The notes under the pieces are model-generated. The model was not told the DNA's origin and ran no database searches. It worked only from the letters and a program-made list of their open reading frames with translations. Position numbers and translations under genes: made by a program. DNA of 36,810 nt. Source: an uncultured Flavobacteriales bacterium (GTDB lineage Bacteria; Bacteroidota; Bacteroidia; UBA10329). Position 1 is the first letter of the stretch. Each line of letters opens with the position of its first letter. The stretch spans positions 1 to 36,810 of the forward strand of contig CALCGD010000152.1 of NCBI GenBank assembly GCA_937900875.1. The letters are read 5' to 3'. Below are positions 1 through 8,827 of this stretch, piece by piece.

Positions 1-2890
1 CCAGCATTTGCTGTACATCCGTTGGCATCTGTTACGGTTACGGTATAAGAGCCAGCAAGCAATCCGGTAGCAGCGCTTCCAGTTGCGCCATTGCTCCAAG
101 AATAAGAGTAAGGTGCTGTTCCGCCAGATACGCTTGCAGAAGCGGAACCATCTGCAGTTTCGCAAGTTGCATCTGTAGCAGAAGCACTAGCTGATAATGC
201 GCTAGGCTGTCCAACTGTTGCATTCGCGTTAGCGCTACATCCGTTAGCATCCGTAACTGTCATTGTGTAAGAACCAGCTGCTAATGCAGAGATTGAAGTT
301 CCAGAACCACCATTGCTCCAAGAATAGGAGTAAGGCGCTGTTCCACCTGAAGCAGAACCTGAAGCAGAACCATCTGAACCTCCATTACAAGAAACATCCG
401 ATCCACTTGCGCTTGCAGAAAGAGCTGTTGGCTCTCCTACAGTTGCATTTGCGTTTGCTGTACAGCCGTTCGCATCAGTTATTGTTACCAAATAGCTTCC
501 GGCAGCAACACTAGAAAGATTAGTTGAAGTAGAACCGTTTGACCAGCTATAGCTGTAAGGAGAAGTTCCGCCAGATACTGATAGACTAACCGAACCGTTT
601 CCTCCATTACATGAAGCATCAGAAGCGCTAGCTGAGGCTGATAAAGCCGAAGGTTCAGATACTGAAGTATTTGTGTTGGCAGTACACCCATTAGCATCTG
701 TAACTGTTACAGAATAGCTTCCTACAGAAAGTCCAGTAATTGAACCACTTGTACCTCCGTTACTCCAAGAATAGGAGTAAGGCGCTGTTCCGCCAGAGGC
801 AGAAACTGAAGCTGAACCATCAGCACCTCCATTACATGAAACATCCGAAGAAGAAGTACTTGAAGTCAATGCACTCGGCTCATAAATAATCGTATTAGCA
901 TCGCTTGTGCATCCTGCTGCATCCGTTACAACAACGCTATAAGCACCACCGCTTAATCCTGTTGCCGAGGCAGTAGTTGCTCCATTGCTCCAGAGATATG
1001 AATAGGGAGCTGTTCCACCTGAAGCTGTAACCGAAGCAGAACCATCTGACCCGCCAAAGCAGCTTACGGCAAACTTGGTTATTGTTGATGCTAGTGTTGA
1101 ATTTTCTCCAACCGTTGCATTTGCATTTGCTGTACATCCATTAGCATCTGTTACAGTTACACTGTACGAACCGGCAGATACTGCTGTTAAATCTTCAGTA
1201 GAAGCTCCGTTGCTCCAAGAGTAAGAATAAGGAGCGTTTCCTCCTGATACGGTCAAATCAACCGATCCGTCCGTAGCTGATCCGCAGCTTGCATCTGACG
1301 AAGTTGCGCTTGCTGAAATAGCTGAAGGCTGACCGATAGATGCGTTTGCATTAGCGGTACAGCCGTTAGCGTCCGTTACAGTTAAAGAATAGCTTCCTGC
1401 TGCAACGCCAGAGACGTTTGCTGAAGTTGAGCCGTTCGACCAGCTATAAGAATAAGGAGCTGTCCCGCCTGAAACGGAAGAGTTTAATGAACCGTCTGAA
1501 GCACCATTACATGATGCATCTGAACTGCTTGCAGAAGCAGACAGAGAAGAAGGTTCACCTACCGATGTGTTAGAATTTCCGGTGCATCCGTTAGCATCGG
1601 TAATTGTAACCGAATAAGAACCAGCGGCTAATCCAGAGATTGAACTTCCAGAACCACCATTACTCCAAGAATAGGAGTAAGGAGCCGTTCCGCCAGAAGC
1701 AGAAGCACTTGCAGATCCATCATTTCCTCCATTACAAGAAACGTCTGAGCTACTTGCGGATGATGATAAAGCTGAAGGTTCAGCAACTGATGCGCTTGTA
1801 TTTGCAGTGCAACCATTAGCATCGGTTACTGTAACTGAATAGCTTCCTGCCGCAACGCCAGAAATTGAACTTGTGGTGCCACCATTGCTCCAAGAATAGG
1901 AATAAGGAGCTGTTCCACCCGAAGCTGAAACTGAGGCTGAACCATCAGACCCACCGTTACAACTTACATCAGAAGAACTTGCGTTTGCAGAAACTGCACT
2001 TGGTTCGCCAACCGACACGTTCGCGTTAGCAGAACATCCGTTTGCATCCGTTACTGTAACTGAATAGGAACCAGCGGTTAAGCCAGTTGCTGCAGCAGAA
2101 GAACTTCCATTGCTCCAAGAATATGAGTATGGAGATGCTCCACCACTTGCAGAAACTGAGGCAGAACCATCTGAACCTCCGTTGCAAGAAGCATCAGCAC
2201 TTGAAGTGCTTAGCGACATTGCGCCAGGCTGACCTATAGTTGCAAAAGCAACGTCAGAACAACCGTTCGCATCAGTAATAGTCACGCTATAAGAACCAGC
2301 AGCAACTCCGTTTAAATCTTGAGTGGAAGCTCCGTTGCTCCAAGCATAACTGTAAGAAGGTGAACCACCAGAAACAGAAAGATTGACAGACCCATCAGAA
2401 CCGCCATTACAACTCGCATCCGAAGATGTAGCTGAGGATGTAAGTAAGCTTGGTTGGCCGATTGAAGTGTTTGCATTTGCAGTACATCCATTCGCATCTG
2501 TAACTGTCACAGAATAGCTTCCTGCAGTTAATCCAGTAATTGAACTGCCAGAACCACCATTACTCCAAGAGTAAGAGTAAGGTGCTGTTCCACCTGATGC
2601 ACTTGCTGATGCAGAACCATCGTTCTGACCAAAGCAGTTTACATCATTGCTAGAAGCACTTGCAGATAATGCTGATGGCGCAGAAATAGTAACATTCGCT
2701 TGAGCTTGGTCGCTGTTTCCATCGGTTACCGTAACCGTGTAAGACCCAGCAGTTAATCCTGAAGCAGTTGCTCCAGTTGCTCCATTACTCCAAGAATAAG
2801 AGTAAGGCGTTACTCCGCCAGAAGCTGATGCCGTTGCTGAACCATCTGAACCTCCATTACAAAAAACATCTCCACTTCCTGAAATTGAAG
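1..2890 (-). repeat. Tandem array of at least 13 SprB-type repeats, period about 225 bp
   Basis: The motif encoding YSYSWSNG recurs at about 91, 313, 540, 762, 985, 1210, 1437, 1662, 1887, 2112, 2337, 2562 and 2790, with spacings of 222-228 bases (74-76 residues). Each unit has the layout CNGGSDGSA, then SGGTAPYSYSWSNG, then GLTAGSYSVTVTDANGCT, matching the SprB repeat family. Most units carry two cysteines (CNGG and NGCT). The first unit has a cysteine-free end, DGNSDQAQAN. Short DNA words are identical between copies, for example a 20-base word at about 316, 765 and 1665. The array continues past the left edge. Confidence 0.9.
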
Positions 2891-5168
2891 CAACTAAAGG
2901 ATTGCTAGAAGTAACGCAGAAATTGGTTGATTCAGAGGAAGTGAATGTTCCTCCTGAAGCTAAAGTAGCTCCGCCAACATCGGCAGTTAATGTGTACGAA
3001 CCACTTCCGTAGCTACAGCATATTCCATCACCATAAACATCGTTTATTACAAAATCGAAGCAGCCGTCAGGCAAGCAAAGATTAGTTACAAGTGTTGAAC
3101 CATCAGCTTGACTAGCATATGTTCCGCCAGAGGCAAGAACTGTTGAGCCATCTAAGACTTGCCAGCTTGTTTCTTCTGGATAATTATCGAATGTGATTGA
3201 TAACGTTACTCCGTTTGAAGCTGAAGAAAAGCTGCTTGAAGCTGCATCGTTTGATGGAGTATTATCACTGTTTCCATTTGGATTTGATGTCCAAGCTGAG
3301 AACGTATGAGAACCACCTGAGAAATTGATACTTGCAAGATTAACTGTTGTAGAAGAAGCACTAGCGAGTGAACCAGTCCAGTTATAAGTATTAACAGCGC
3401 CAGCATCCAATTGATAATTGATGGTTGCTGAGCTAAGTGTGTTAGAACCGTAGTTGTTTAACGTTAAAGATGGTATTGCTGATGTAGCACAGATTGTTCC
3501 ATCAGGAGAGTTAACTGAAGAAATACCAGCATCATCTGCAACTTGTGGCGAAACAGATAGAACTGCGCTGTAAGCATCAACTAAACCATAACCTAAATCG
3601 TTGCTCCATGTTCCTGCCGGTTGTCCAGAAACACCTGAGTTATAAGTGTAAGAACCTACTTTTCTACAGGTAGATTCAAGTGCAAATCTTGCTTGTGCTT
3701 CCGTCAAATTTGGGTTCGCAGAAAGAATCAAAGCCATAACTCCAGATGTGTTTGGCGTGGCAGAAGACGTACCGTTGAATGTCCCAGTATAATCTCCAGT
3801 TTCATAACCGGAAGAACCAGAAATATCTGTAGTTGCAATCTTAACACCTGGTGCGCAAACATCAGCTCCAGTTCCGTAATTCGATCCCCACCAATTTTCT
3901 CCATCACAAGAAGAAGGATTCTTTCTTTCGTAGCACATGCTCATGGCAATCACAGAAATAACATTTGTCTGTGTTGCCGGATAGCTGTTGGCTCCGTTAT
4001 CGTTACCAGCAGCAAACAAAACAGGCGCACCTAAACCACCACGACCGTTGTTTACCGCACCATTAATAGCATTGTTGATGGTAGAAGATGAACTACCACC
4101 ACCCCAAGAGTTACTAAGCACATCCGCACCCGCGTTATCCCAAGCCCAGTTTAGTGCATTACCAATCCAAGTATTAGAGGTAACCCAGCTCGTTCCAGAA
4201 CTGTAAGCAATTCTTACAGGAATAATCTTAGCGTTGTAAGCAACACCGGCTACGCCAAGGTTGTTGTTTCCAGCCGCGGCCACAATTCCGGCACACGCTG
4301 TTCCGTGAGCATCGTCTCCTGAAGGATGACCGCCACTTCCTTGACCAGTAGCATCATATCCACCAAGTAAATTAGCTTGTAAATCTGGATGGTTCAAGTC
4401 AACACCTTCATCAATAATGGCAACTTTAATGCTCGATGACCCAGTAGAAATACTCCACGCATTGAACACGTTCATGTCTGCGCCAGCTGTTCCATTGTAT
4501 TGTAATGAAGAACCCGTGTTATTTAAAGACCATTGATAATCAAGTAAACCATCATTTGTGTTAAATCTCTTTAATAGGAGTAAGAAATCTGGTTCGGCAT
4601 ATTCAAACGCACCACTTTCATGGATTCTATTAGCCATTGCAAGTGCGTTGCCAGAAGATTGTTTGGTGGTTTGTAGCACATAAACCAATGGGTCAAATTC
4701 GTTTCGTTCCAAGACATTCATGTTCAAATCCTTAGCAACGCTATTCAGCATGGAAAGGTCCTTTGTACTCTTAAGTCTCACAATTACTCTATCCTGAATT
4801 CCCTGATACGTTCCATCTTCATAAATCATGAAAGGATTGGCGTATTGCACAGAAGTGTTTTGATTGAGGCTTGCAATAAGCTTTTCAGTTTCTGCTTCGC
4901 TCAATCCATCTAACCGAACAATCGACACATCGGGAGCGGGTAATACATCGCCCTTTTCTAACGATTTTATTGAACTGAATTTTGAAAGCAATTCACTTTT
5001 TTCGGAGAAGGTCATTCCTTCCTGAAATTTGACTAGAATTCTGTCTTCCGCTTGCGCGAATTGATTCTTGCCTTCTGGTCCGTAGCTGAAGTAAACTGCA
5101 TCTTTTGCAGAAGCGCTAATAACAACCAGAAATAGAAAGGCAATTGAGTAGAGAAACTGTTTTTTCAT
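1..5168 (-). CDS. Secreted subtilisin-like S8 protease with SprB-type repeats (3' end off left edge)
   Basis: Reads open from ATG at 5168 for 1722 codons without a stop, so the C-terminus lies outside the window. Residues 1-22 form a signal peptide. Two prodomain-like segments follow (about 42-112 and 126-193). The S8 catalytic domain (about 240-505) has Asp253 in DEGVD, His288 in DAHGTA, oxyanion Asn389 in AAGND and Ser468 in GTSSATP, so the triad is intact. About 530-650 is a CARDB-like beta domain, and 655-750 is a Bacteroidota module with NYPEETSW and GDGICC. From about 760 onward there are at least 13 SprB-type repeats. Family knowledge: such proteins are exported, often by the type IX system, and kept at the surface. 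Inference: a surface protease with a long adhesive stalk; its sorting domain would be beyond the edge. A TAGGTTTG box lies about 65 bases upstream of the start. Confidence 0.9.
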   Translation of the reverse strand, partial: MKKQFLYSIAFLFLVVISASAKDAVYFSYGPEGKNQFAQAEDRILVKFQEGMTFSEKSELLSKFSSIKSLEKGDVLPAPDVSIVRLDGLSEAETEKLIASLNQNTSVQYANPFMIYEDGTYQGIQDRVIVRLKSTKDLSMLNSVAKDLNMNVLERNEFDPLVYVLQTTKQSSGNALAMANRIHESGAFEYAEPDFLLLLKRFNTNDGLLDYQWSLNNTGSSLQYNGTAGADMNVFNAWSISTGSSSIKVAIIDEGVDLNHPDLQANLLGGYDATGQGSGGHPSGDDAHGTACAGIVAAAGNNNLGVAGVAYNAKIIPVRIAYSSGTSWVTSNTWIGNALNWAWDNAGADVLSNSWGGGSSSSTINNAINGAVNNGRGGLGAPVLFAAGNDNGANSYPATQTNVISVIAMSMCYERKNPSSCDGENWWGSNYGTGADVCAPGVKIATTDISGSSGYETGDYTGTFNGTSSATPNTSGVMALILSANPNLTEAQARFALESTCRKVGSYTYNSGVSGQPAGTWSNDLGYGLVDAYSAVLSVSPQVADDAGISSVNSPDGTICATSAIPSLTLNNYGSNTLSSATINYQLDAGAVNTYNWTGSLASASSTTVNLASINFSGGSHTFSAWTSNPNGNSDNTPSNDAASSSFSSASNGVTLSITFDNYPEETSWQVLDGSTVLASGGTYASQADGSTLVTNLCLPDGCFDFVINDVYGDGICCSYGSGSYTLTADVGGATLASGGTFTSSESTNFCVTSSNPLVASISGSGDVFCNGGSDGSATASASGGVTPYSYSWSNGATGATASGLTAGSYTVTVTDGNSDQAQANVTISAPSALSASASSNDVNCFGQNDGSASASASGGTAPYSYSWSNGGSGSSITGLTAGSYSVTVTDANGCTANANTSIGQPSLLTSSATSSDASCNGGSDGSVNLSVSGGSPSYSYAWSNGASTQDLNGVAAGSYSVTITDANGCSDVAFATIGQPGAMSLSTSSADASCNGGSDGSASVSASGGASPYSYSWSNGSSSAAATGLTAGSYSVTVTDANGCSANANVSVGEPSAVSANASSSDVSCNGGSDGSASVSASGGTAPYSYSWSNGGTTSSISGVAAGSYSVTVTDANGCTANTSASVAEPSALSSSASSSDVSCNGGNDGSASASASGGTAPYSYSWSNGGSGSSISGLAAGSYSVTITDANGCTGNSNTSVGEPSSLSASASSSDASCNGASDGSLNSSVSGGTAPYSYSWSNGSTSANVSGVAAGSYSLTVTDANGCTANANASIGQPSAISASATSSDASCGSATDGSVDLTVSGGNAPYSYSWSNGASTEDLTAVSAGSYSVTVTDANGCTANANATVGENSTLASTITKFAVSCFGGSDGSASVTASGGTAPYSYLWSNGATTASATGLSGGAYSVVVTDAAGCTSDANTIIYEPSALTSSTSSSDVSCNGGADGSASVSASGGTAPYSYSWSNGGTSGSITGLSVGSYSVTVTDANGCTANTNTSVSEPSALSASASASDASCNGGNGSVSLSVSGGTSPYSYSWSNGSTSTNLSSVAAGSYLVTITDANGCTANANATVGEPTALSASASGSDVSCNGGSDGSASGSASGGTAPYSYSWSNGGSGTSISALAAGSYTMTVTDANGCSANANATVGQPSALSASASATDATCETADGSASASVSGGTAPYSYSWSNGATGSAATGLLAGSYTVTVTDANGCTANA

Positions 5169-5232
5169 CGGTGATTGGTTTGGTTATGCGTGAATTACGC
5201 AGCCTGAAACTAGGGTTAATGAGTGCCGATAA

Positions 5233-5240
5233 CAAACCTA
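5233..5240 (-). promoter_or_regulatory. Putative -7 box (TAGGTTTG) for the S8 protease gene
   Basis: On the minus strand this is an exact match to the Bacteroidota -7 consensus TAnnTTTG, 65 bases upstream of the ATG at 5168. No TTG sits at the usual 17-23 base spacing; the nearest is 27 bases away at 5268-5270. The call rests on the -7 box alone. Confidence 0.4.
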
Positions 5241-5373
5241 AATGGACACTCGTGAGACAGAAAGTAACAACTGTTTAGAAGATCGAACTAGACGGTTTAT
5301 TGTTGGGGAGGAGATATATTTTGATGGGAAGTAGGTTAGTCTCAATAAAACGTGATTATTACGTTTACAAGAA

Positions 5374-5381
5374 TAAATTTG
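5374..5381 (+). promoter_or_regulatory. Putative -7 box (TAAATTTG) for yebC
   Basis: Exact TAnnTTTG match, 22 bases before the yebC ATG at 5404, which would leave a leader of roughly 15 bases. There is no convincing -33 TTG at the expected distance. This box and the one at 5233-5240 point away from each other in the 235-base divergent gap, which otherwise shows nothing. Confidence 0.45.
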
Positions 5382-5403
5382 CGATCTAGTAATCAGAGAA
5401 GAC

Positions 5404-6114
5404 ATGGGAAGAGCATTTGAATACCGAAAAGCAGCCAAGGAAAAACGTTGGGGAAAGATGTCTAGGATTTTTCCAAAGCTTGGCAAGGCCATAACAATGG
5501 CAGCCAAAGAGGGTGGAGGTGATCCAGCTATGAATGCCTCTTTACGTACAGCTATCGCAAATGCGAAAGGGCAGAACATGCCTAAAGACAATATTGATTC
5601 AGCAATCAAGAGAGCGACCGCAAAGGATGCTAGTGATTATGCTGAGATCAATTATGAAGGCAAAGGTCCGTCTGGAGTTTTGATTTTTGTTGAATGTGCA
5701 ACTGATAATTCTACTCGTACCGTTGCCAACGTTCGTATGCATTTCAATAAGTTCGATTGTTCGTTAGTTCCAACCGGTTCTCTAGAATTTATGTTTAGTA
5801 GAAAGGCTGTTTTTGAGGTAAATAAAACCGAAGAAATGGACGTAGAAAATCTGGAGCTAGAACTGATTGATGCCGGACTAGAGGAAATTATTGATGATGA
5901 AGATACCATTTACATTCATGGTGAGTTTACTGAATTCGGTAATCTGTCTACCGCCATCGAAAACTTGGGAATTGAAGTGGTTAAAGCCAGTTTAGAGCGT
6001 TTTCCTACCCAAGAAGTTGAATTTACAGACGAGCAAATGGTGGATATCGAGAAGCTGATTGATAGACTTGAGGATGATGACGATGTGCAAGCGGTTTACA
6101 CCAACATTGCCTGA
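5404..6114 (+). CDS. yebC: YebC/PmpR-family transcription/translation regulator
   Basis: A 236-residue protein of normal family length. The N-terminus is [20 protein letters not shown] (the usual GRxF...RK...K...KxF opening), followed by [17 protein letters not shown] and [14 protein letters not shown], which are hallmark YebC/TACO1 blocks. The middle and C-terminal parts have the acidic alpha/beta region (LIDAGLEEI, ending in [13 protein letters not shown]). Members bind DNA or act at the ribosome to relieve stalling; which role applies here cannot be read from sequence. It stands alone, divergent from the protease gene, with 59 bases before the next gene. Confidence 0.95.
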   Translation: MGRAFEYRKAAKEKRWGKMSRIFPKLGKAITMAAKEGGGDPAMNASLRTAIANAKGQNMPKDNIDSAIKRATAKDASDYAEINYEGKGPSGVLIFVECATDNSTRTVANVRMHFNKFDCSLVPTGSLEFMFSRKAVFEVNKTEEMDVENLELELIDAGLEEIIDDEDTIYIHGEFTEFGNLSTAIENLGIEVVKASLERFPTQEVEFTDEQMVDIEKLIDRLEDDDDVQAVYTNIA

Positions 6115-6173
6115 TTAATACCTCCGGATTATTCCCGACAGTTTCCACAAAACCGTTGCTTTAGATTAGCAAG

Positions 6174-6923
6174 ATGCAACGCGTAGCTTTCGTATTCATA
6201 TTTATTAGTGGAATAGCCTCACTCGGTTCTTGTGCTCAAGAGCCTGCTATTTGTGGGTCGCCAAGCCATCAAATTTGGACTGACTTGTTAACTACTCATG
6301 TTGGCTCGGATGGCTGGGTTTCATACCAAGGGTTTATTGCAGATTCTGTCAAACTAAATCAATACCTCAAGATTCTTTCTAAGTGTGCGCCAAATGCAAA
6401 TTGGACGGAAGGAGAGAGGCTTGCTTTTTGGATAAACGCTTATAATGCATTCACCATTAAGCTGATTGTCGACCATTATCCTGTATCAAGCATTAAAGAC
6501 ATTAAAAAGGGAATTCCATTCATTAATTCGGTTTGGGATATTGATTTCTTTAAGATTGGCGGACGGGAAATGGACTTGAATGAGATTGAACATTCCATAC
6601 TGAGAAAGGAGTTCGATGAACCAAGAATTCATTTCGCCATAGTTTGTGCTTCAAAATCTTGCCCTAAACTGAGAAATGAAGCCTATACAGCTAAAAGCTT
6701 AGACCAGCAATTAGAAGAGCAAACTGTAGATTTCATCAATTCGGATAGGAATTTACTTGGTGGAGAAAAGATAAAACTGTCGCTTATTTTTAATTGGTTT
6801 AAGAAGGACTTTACAAAGCATAGAACCCTCAAGGAATTTTTGAAACTCTATGCTAAAGGAAGTGTAAATGAAAAGGCCAAAATCAAGTATCTAGAATATG
6901 ATTGGTCTTTAAACGGTAAGTAA
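6174..6923 (+). CDS. DUF547-domain lipoprotein
   Basis: 249 residues. The N-terminus is a hydrophobic signal ending in the lipobox LGSC (Cys20), so a lipid-anchored envelope protein is predicted. DUF547 signature blocks are present: LAFWINAYNAFTIKLIVDHYP, SVWDIDFFKIGG, LNEIEHSILR and IHFAIVCASKSCPKLRNEAY. The family is common in bacteria, but its biochemical role is not established. The next gene, 28 bases downstream on the same strand, is another putative lipoprotein, so the two are probably co-transcribed. A small hairpin (TTGCT/AGCAA) lies at 6156-6172, just before the ATG. Confidence 0.88.
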   Translation: MQRVAFVFIFISGIASLGSCAQEPAICGSPSHQIWTDLLTTHVGSDGWVSYQGFIADSVKLNQYLKILSKCAPNANWTEGERLAFWINAYNAFTIKLIVDHYPVSSIKDIKKGIPFINSVWDIDFFKIGGREMDLNEIEHSILRKEFDEPRIHFAIVCASKSCPKLRNEAYTAKSLDQQLEEQTVDFINSDRNLLGGEKIKLSLIFNWFKKDFTKHRTLKEFLKLYAKGSVNEKAKIKYLEYDWSLNGK

Positions 6924-6951
6924 TCGTATCAATAGAAAGAATAAAAACGGA

Positions 6952-7470
6952 ATGAAAATTGACTTCAATGCAGGCATGAAACAATTGCAAATTGCTGTTT
7001 TGGCTTTTTTCGTTCTACCAATGATTGCCTGCGGGCAAAAGAGTGAAACTTTCGAAGTTGCACTTAAAGGGATCTACAAAAACACGGTTCCACTTGTTCA
7101 TGAGAATGAAATAGATACGTGGAATTCTGCCATCCTGTTAGATACTAGAAATTCTGAAGAATTCGAGGTAAGCCATCTTCCAAATTCTAGGCTGGTAGGT
7201 TATGAAGAGTTTACGCTCGATTCAGTTTCTTCGATTTCTAAGTTAGATACCATAGTTGTTTACTGTTCTGTAGGCTATAGAAGCGAACGGATTGGAGAGA
7301 AACTGCTAGCTGCTGGATATAAGAACGTTTTCAATTTGTATGGTGGTATTTTCGATTGGAAGAATCGAAATAGAATAGTGGTTACTTCAAAAAACGATAC
7401 CACTGAAAAAGTACATGCCTACAATAAGGTATGGGGTGTTTTTTTAAAGAGAGGAGAGAAAGTTTACTGA
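6952..7470 (+). CDS. Rhodanese-like domain lipoprotein
   Basis: 172 residues from the ATG at 6952. A second in-frame ATG at 6976 would give a cleaner lipoprotein signal, with hydrophobic FFVLP followed by the lipobox MIAC, and may be the true start. The rhodanese fold is shown by LLDTRNSEEFEVSHLPNS, the active-site loop CSVGYRSE with Cys105, and the closing NLYGGIFDW. A single rhodanese domain with an intact cysteine suggests persulfide or sulfur-transfer chemistry in the envelope; the substrate is unknown. It probably forms an operon with the DUF547 gene. Its stop overlaps the stop of the convergent gene by 7 bases. Confidence 0.85.
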   Translation: MKIDFNAGMKQLQIAVLAFFVLPMIACGQKSETFEVALKGIYKNTVPLVHENEIDTWNSAILLDTRNSEEFEVSHLPNSRLVGYEEFTLDSVSSISKLDTIVVYCSVGYRSERIGEKLLAAGYKNVFNLYGGIFDWKNRNRIVVTSKNDTTEKVHAYNKVWGVFLKRGEKVY

Positions 7471-8777
7471 CCAGCGTAGTTGGCAATGAACTTCTTGCAT
7501 TTCGATTTCAACTTGTAGAACTCTCCACAATCTTGGTAGCCTAAGTTTCTCTTCGAGGTTTTTATTTTTTCCTCAAAACGGTCGGTTTTAGGATTGTAAA
7601 CAAACACCGAAGATTCAATAACCAACTCCGTGCCTTGCACTTTATAAGCTTCAAACCCTAAGATGTCGTTTTCTAATGTATGTACCGATCCTCCAAGTTT
7701 ATAAGCGAGGTTTACGTATTGCGGATTGACCCCGTATTCGGTTCCACATAAAATGATGCGCACTGGCACATTCAAAAGGTCGCAGATGCAGTAATCTTTC
7801 ATGCAACTTCGGTTGTCTGCAATCATGATTAACTCATCATAATCAGGAAACTGAGCGATGCCTTTGAGCAAGCCTTCTATGTTATTTTCCTCCGTTTCTC
7901 GATTATAATGGCCCCTCATATTCTTCCGCATTAGTTTGACCAACTTTTTAGGGTCTGATGCACTTGAATAAATAATGCCACCAAAATTTCCGAGTTTCCC
8001 TTTCTTAAAAGAGTCTCCATCGGTAAAAAGAACCACATTGGTTATGCCGCTTTTCTCAAAATTCTTAAGATGCCAACGCATCGCTTTCGACCCAAATCCG
8101 TACATGCTTCCTGTCCAATCCATCACCACAAGCGAATTCTTCCATTCTGGGTGTCGCTCTAGTACGTTAACTGCAGTTAGGTTGCTGGTTGGGCCTCCAG
8201 AACGCTTTATCATTCTATCTAATTTACTTTCCTGAGACGCGAAGTTTGGTTTGACCGCAGGAGGTACAGAATCCACTTCAGTAGTTATTGTCGTATCTGA
8301 AAGTTCAATTGGCTCAAAATAGATTTCAATTCCATGAAGCATTCTCATTGCTTCGGGTTCTGTGTTGCAAGCAGTTTGTAGTACAATATTCCACTCAATT
8401 TCTGATGAATTCAACGAGCTGTCAATCCTGAAAAGTTCTTTCAACCTGTTCATCATTAAACCCCGATAGTTGGTGCGCCACAGTTCTTTGTTTTTGGGAT
8501 ACTTGGTGTAAATAAGGTTGATTTCAGTCGCTCTGAAATTGGTCATCTTTCTTGTCCATTTTTGTGGATTTGAAATGGCGAATTGAGCGTATCCGTTTTC
8601 TAAAAACACAGCATTATCCACGGCATCATCTTCATACTGGTCGATTTCAAACAGGTTGAATTTTGACTCTAGCGCTGTTTGAGAATTGATGGTAAAGTCC
8701 GCTTCGGAAAACTGTTGTTCTTGTGCGGATAAAAACAGCGGGAGAAAGGCAATTACAATTATCCAAGATGGCCTCAT
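7464..8777 (-). CDS. Exported von Willebrand factor A-like protein of unknown function
   Basis: 437 residues with a signal peptide (MRPSWIIVIAFLPLFLSAQ). The N-terminal 170 residues resemble no family I can name. From about residue 213 a vWA-like fold is suggested by LVVMDWTGSMYG, where D220, T222 and S224 fit a DxTxS-type metal-binding site, followed by NVVLFTDGD and later ELIMIADNRSCMKDY. Bacteroidota genomes carry similar exported proteins of unknown role. It is convergent with the rhodanese gene and transcribed separately from the M43 protease, with a hairpin terminator between them. Confidence 0.75.
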   Translation of the reverse strand: MRPSWIIVIAFLPLFLSAQEQQFSEADFTINSQTALESKFNLFEIDQYEDDAVDNAVFLENGYAQFAISNPQKWTRKMTNFRATEINLIYTKYPKNKELWRTNYRGLMMNRLKELFRIDSSLNSSEIEWNIVLQTACNTEPEAMRMLHGIEIYFEPIELSDTTITTEVDSVPPAVKPNFASQESKLDRMIKRSGGPTSNLTAVNVLERHPEWKNSLVVMDWTGSMYGFGSKAMRWHLKNFEKSGITNVVLFTDGDSFKKGKLGNFGGIIYSSASDPKKLVKLMRKNMRGHYNRETEENNIEGLLKGIAQFPDYDELIMIADNRSCMKDYCICDLLNVPVRIILCGTEYGVNPQYVNLAYKLGGSVHTLENDILGFEAYKVQGTELVIESSVFVYNPKTDRFEEKIKTSKRNLGYQDCGEFYKLKSKCKKFIANYAGQ

Positions 8778-8827
8778 AGACTAGTGTTTGTTTGGAAAAC
8801 TAGATGTCTAATGATAGCGAATTCCAC

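Noticed and set aside
1-2890. CRISPR-like or intergenic tandem repeat
   Set aside because: The period of about 225 bases keeps one reading frame and encodes the SprB-type motif in every unit, so it is a protein repeat inside a gene.
3693-4206. Plus-strand reading frames inside the protease region
   Set aside because: They lie opposite the S8 catalytic domain, show no domain or signal, and are explained by the biased composition of the real gene.
5238-5609. Minus-strand frame over the yebC start
   Set aside because: It is antisense to conserved YebC sequence and has no recognisable protein features.
6156-6172. Regulatory hairpin before the DUF547 start
   Set aside because: Only a 5-bp stem (TTGCT/AGCAA) with a 7-base loop; too weak to separate from chance.
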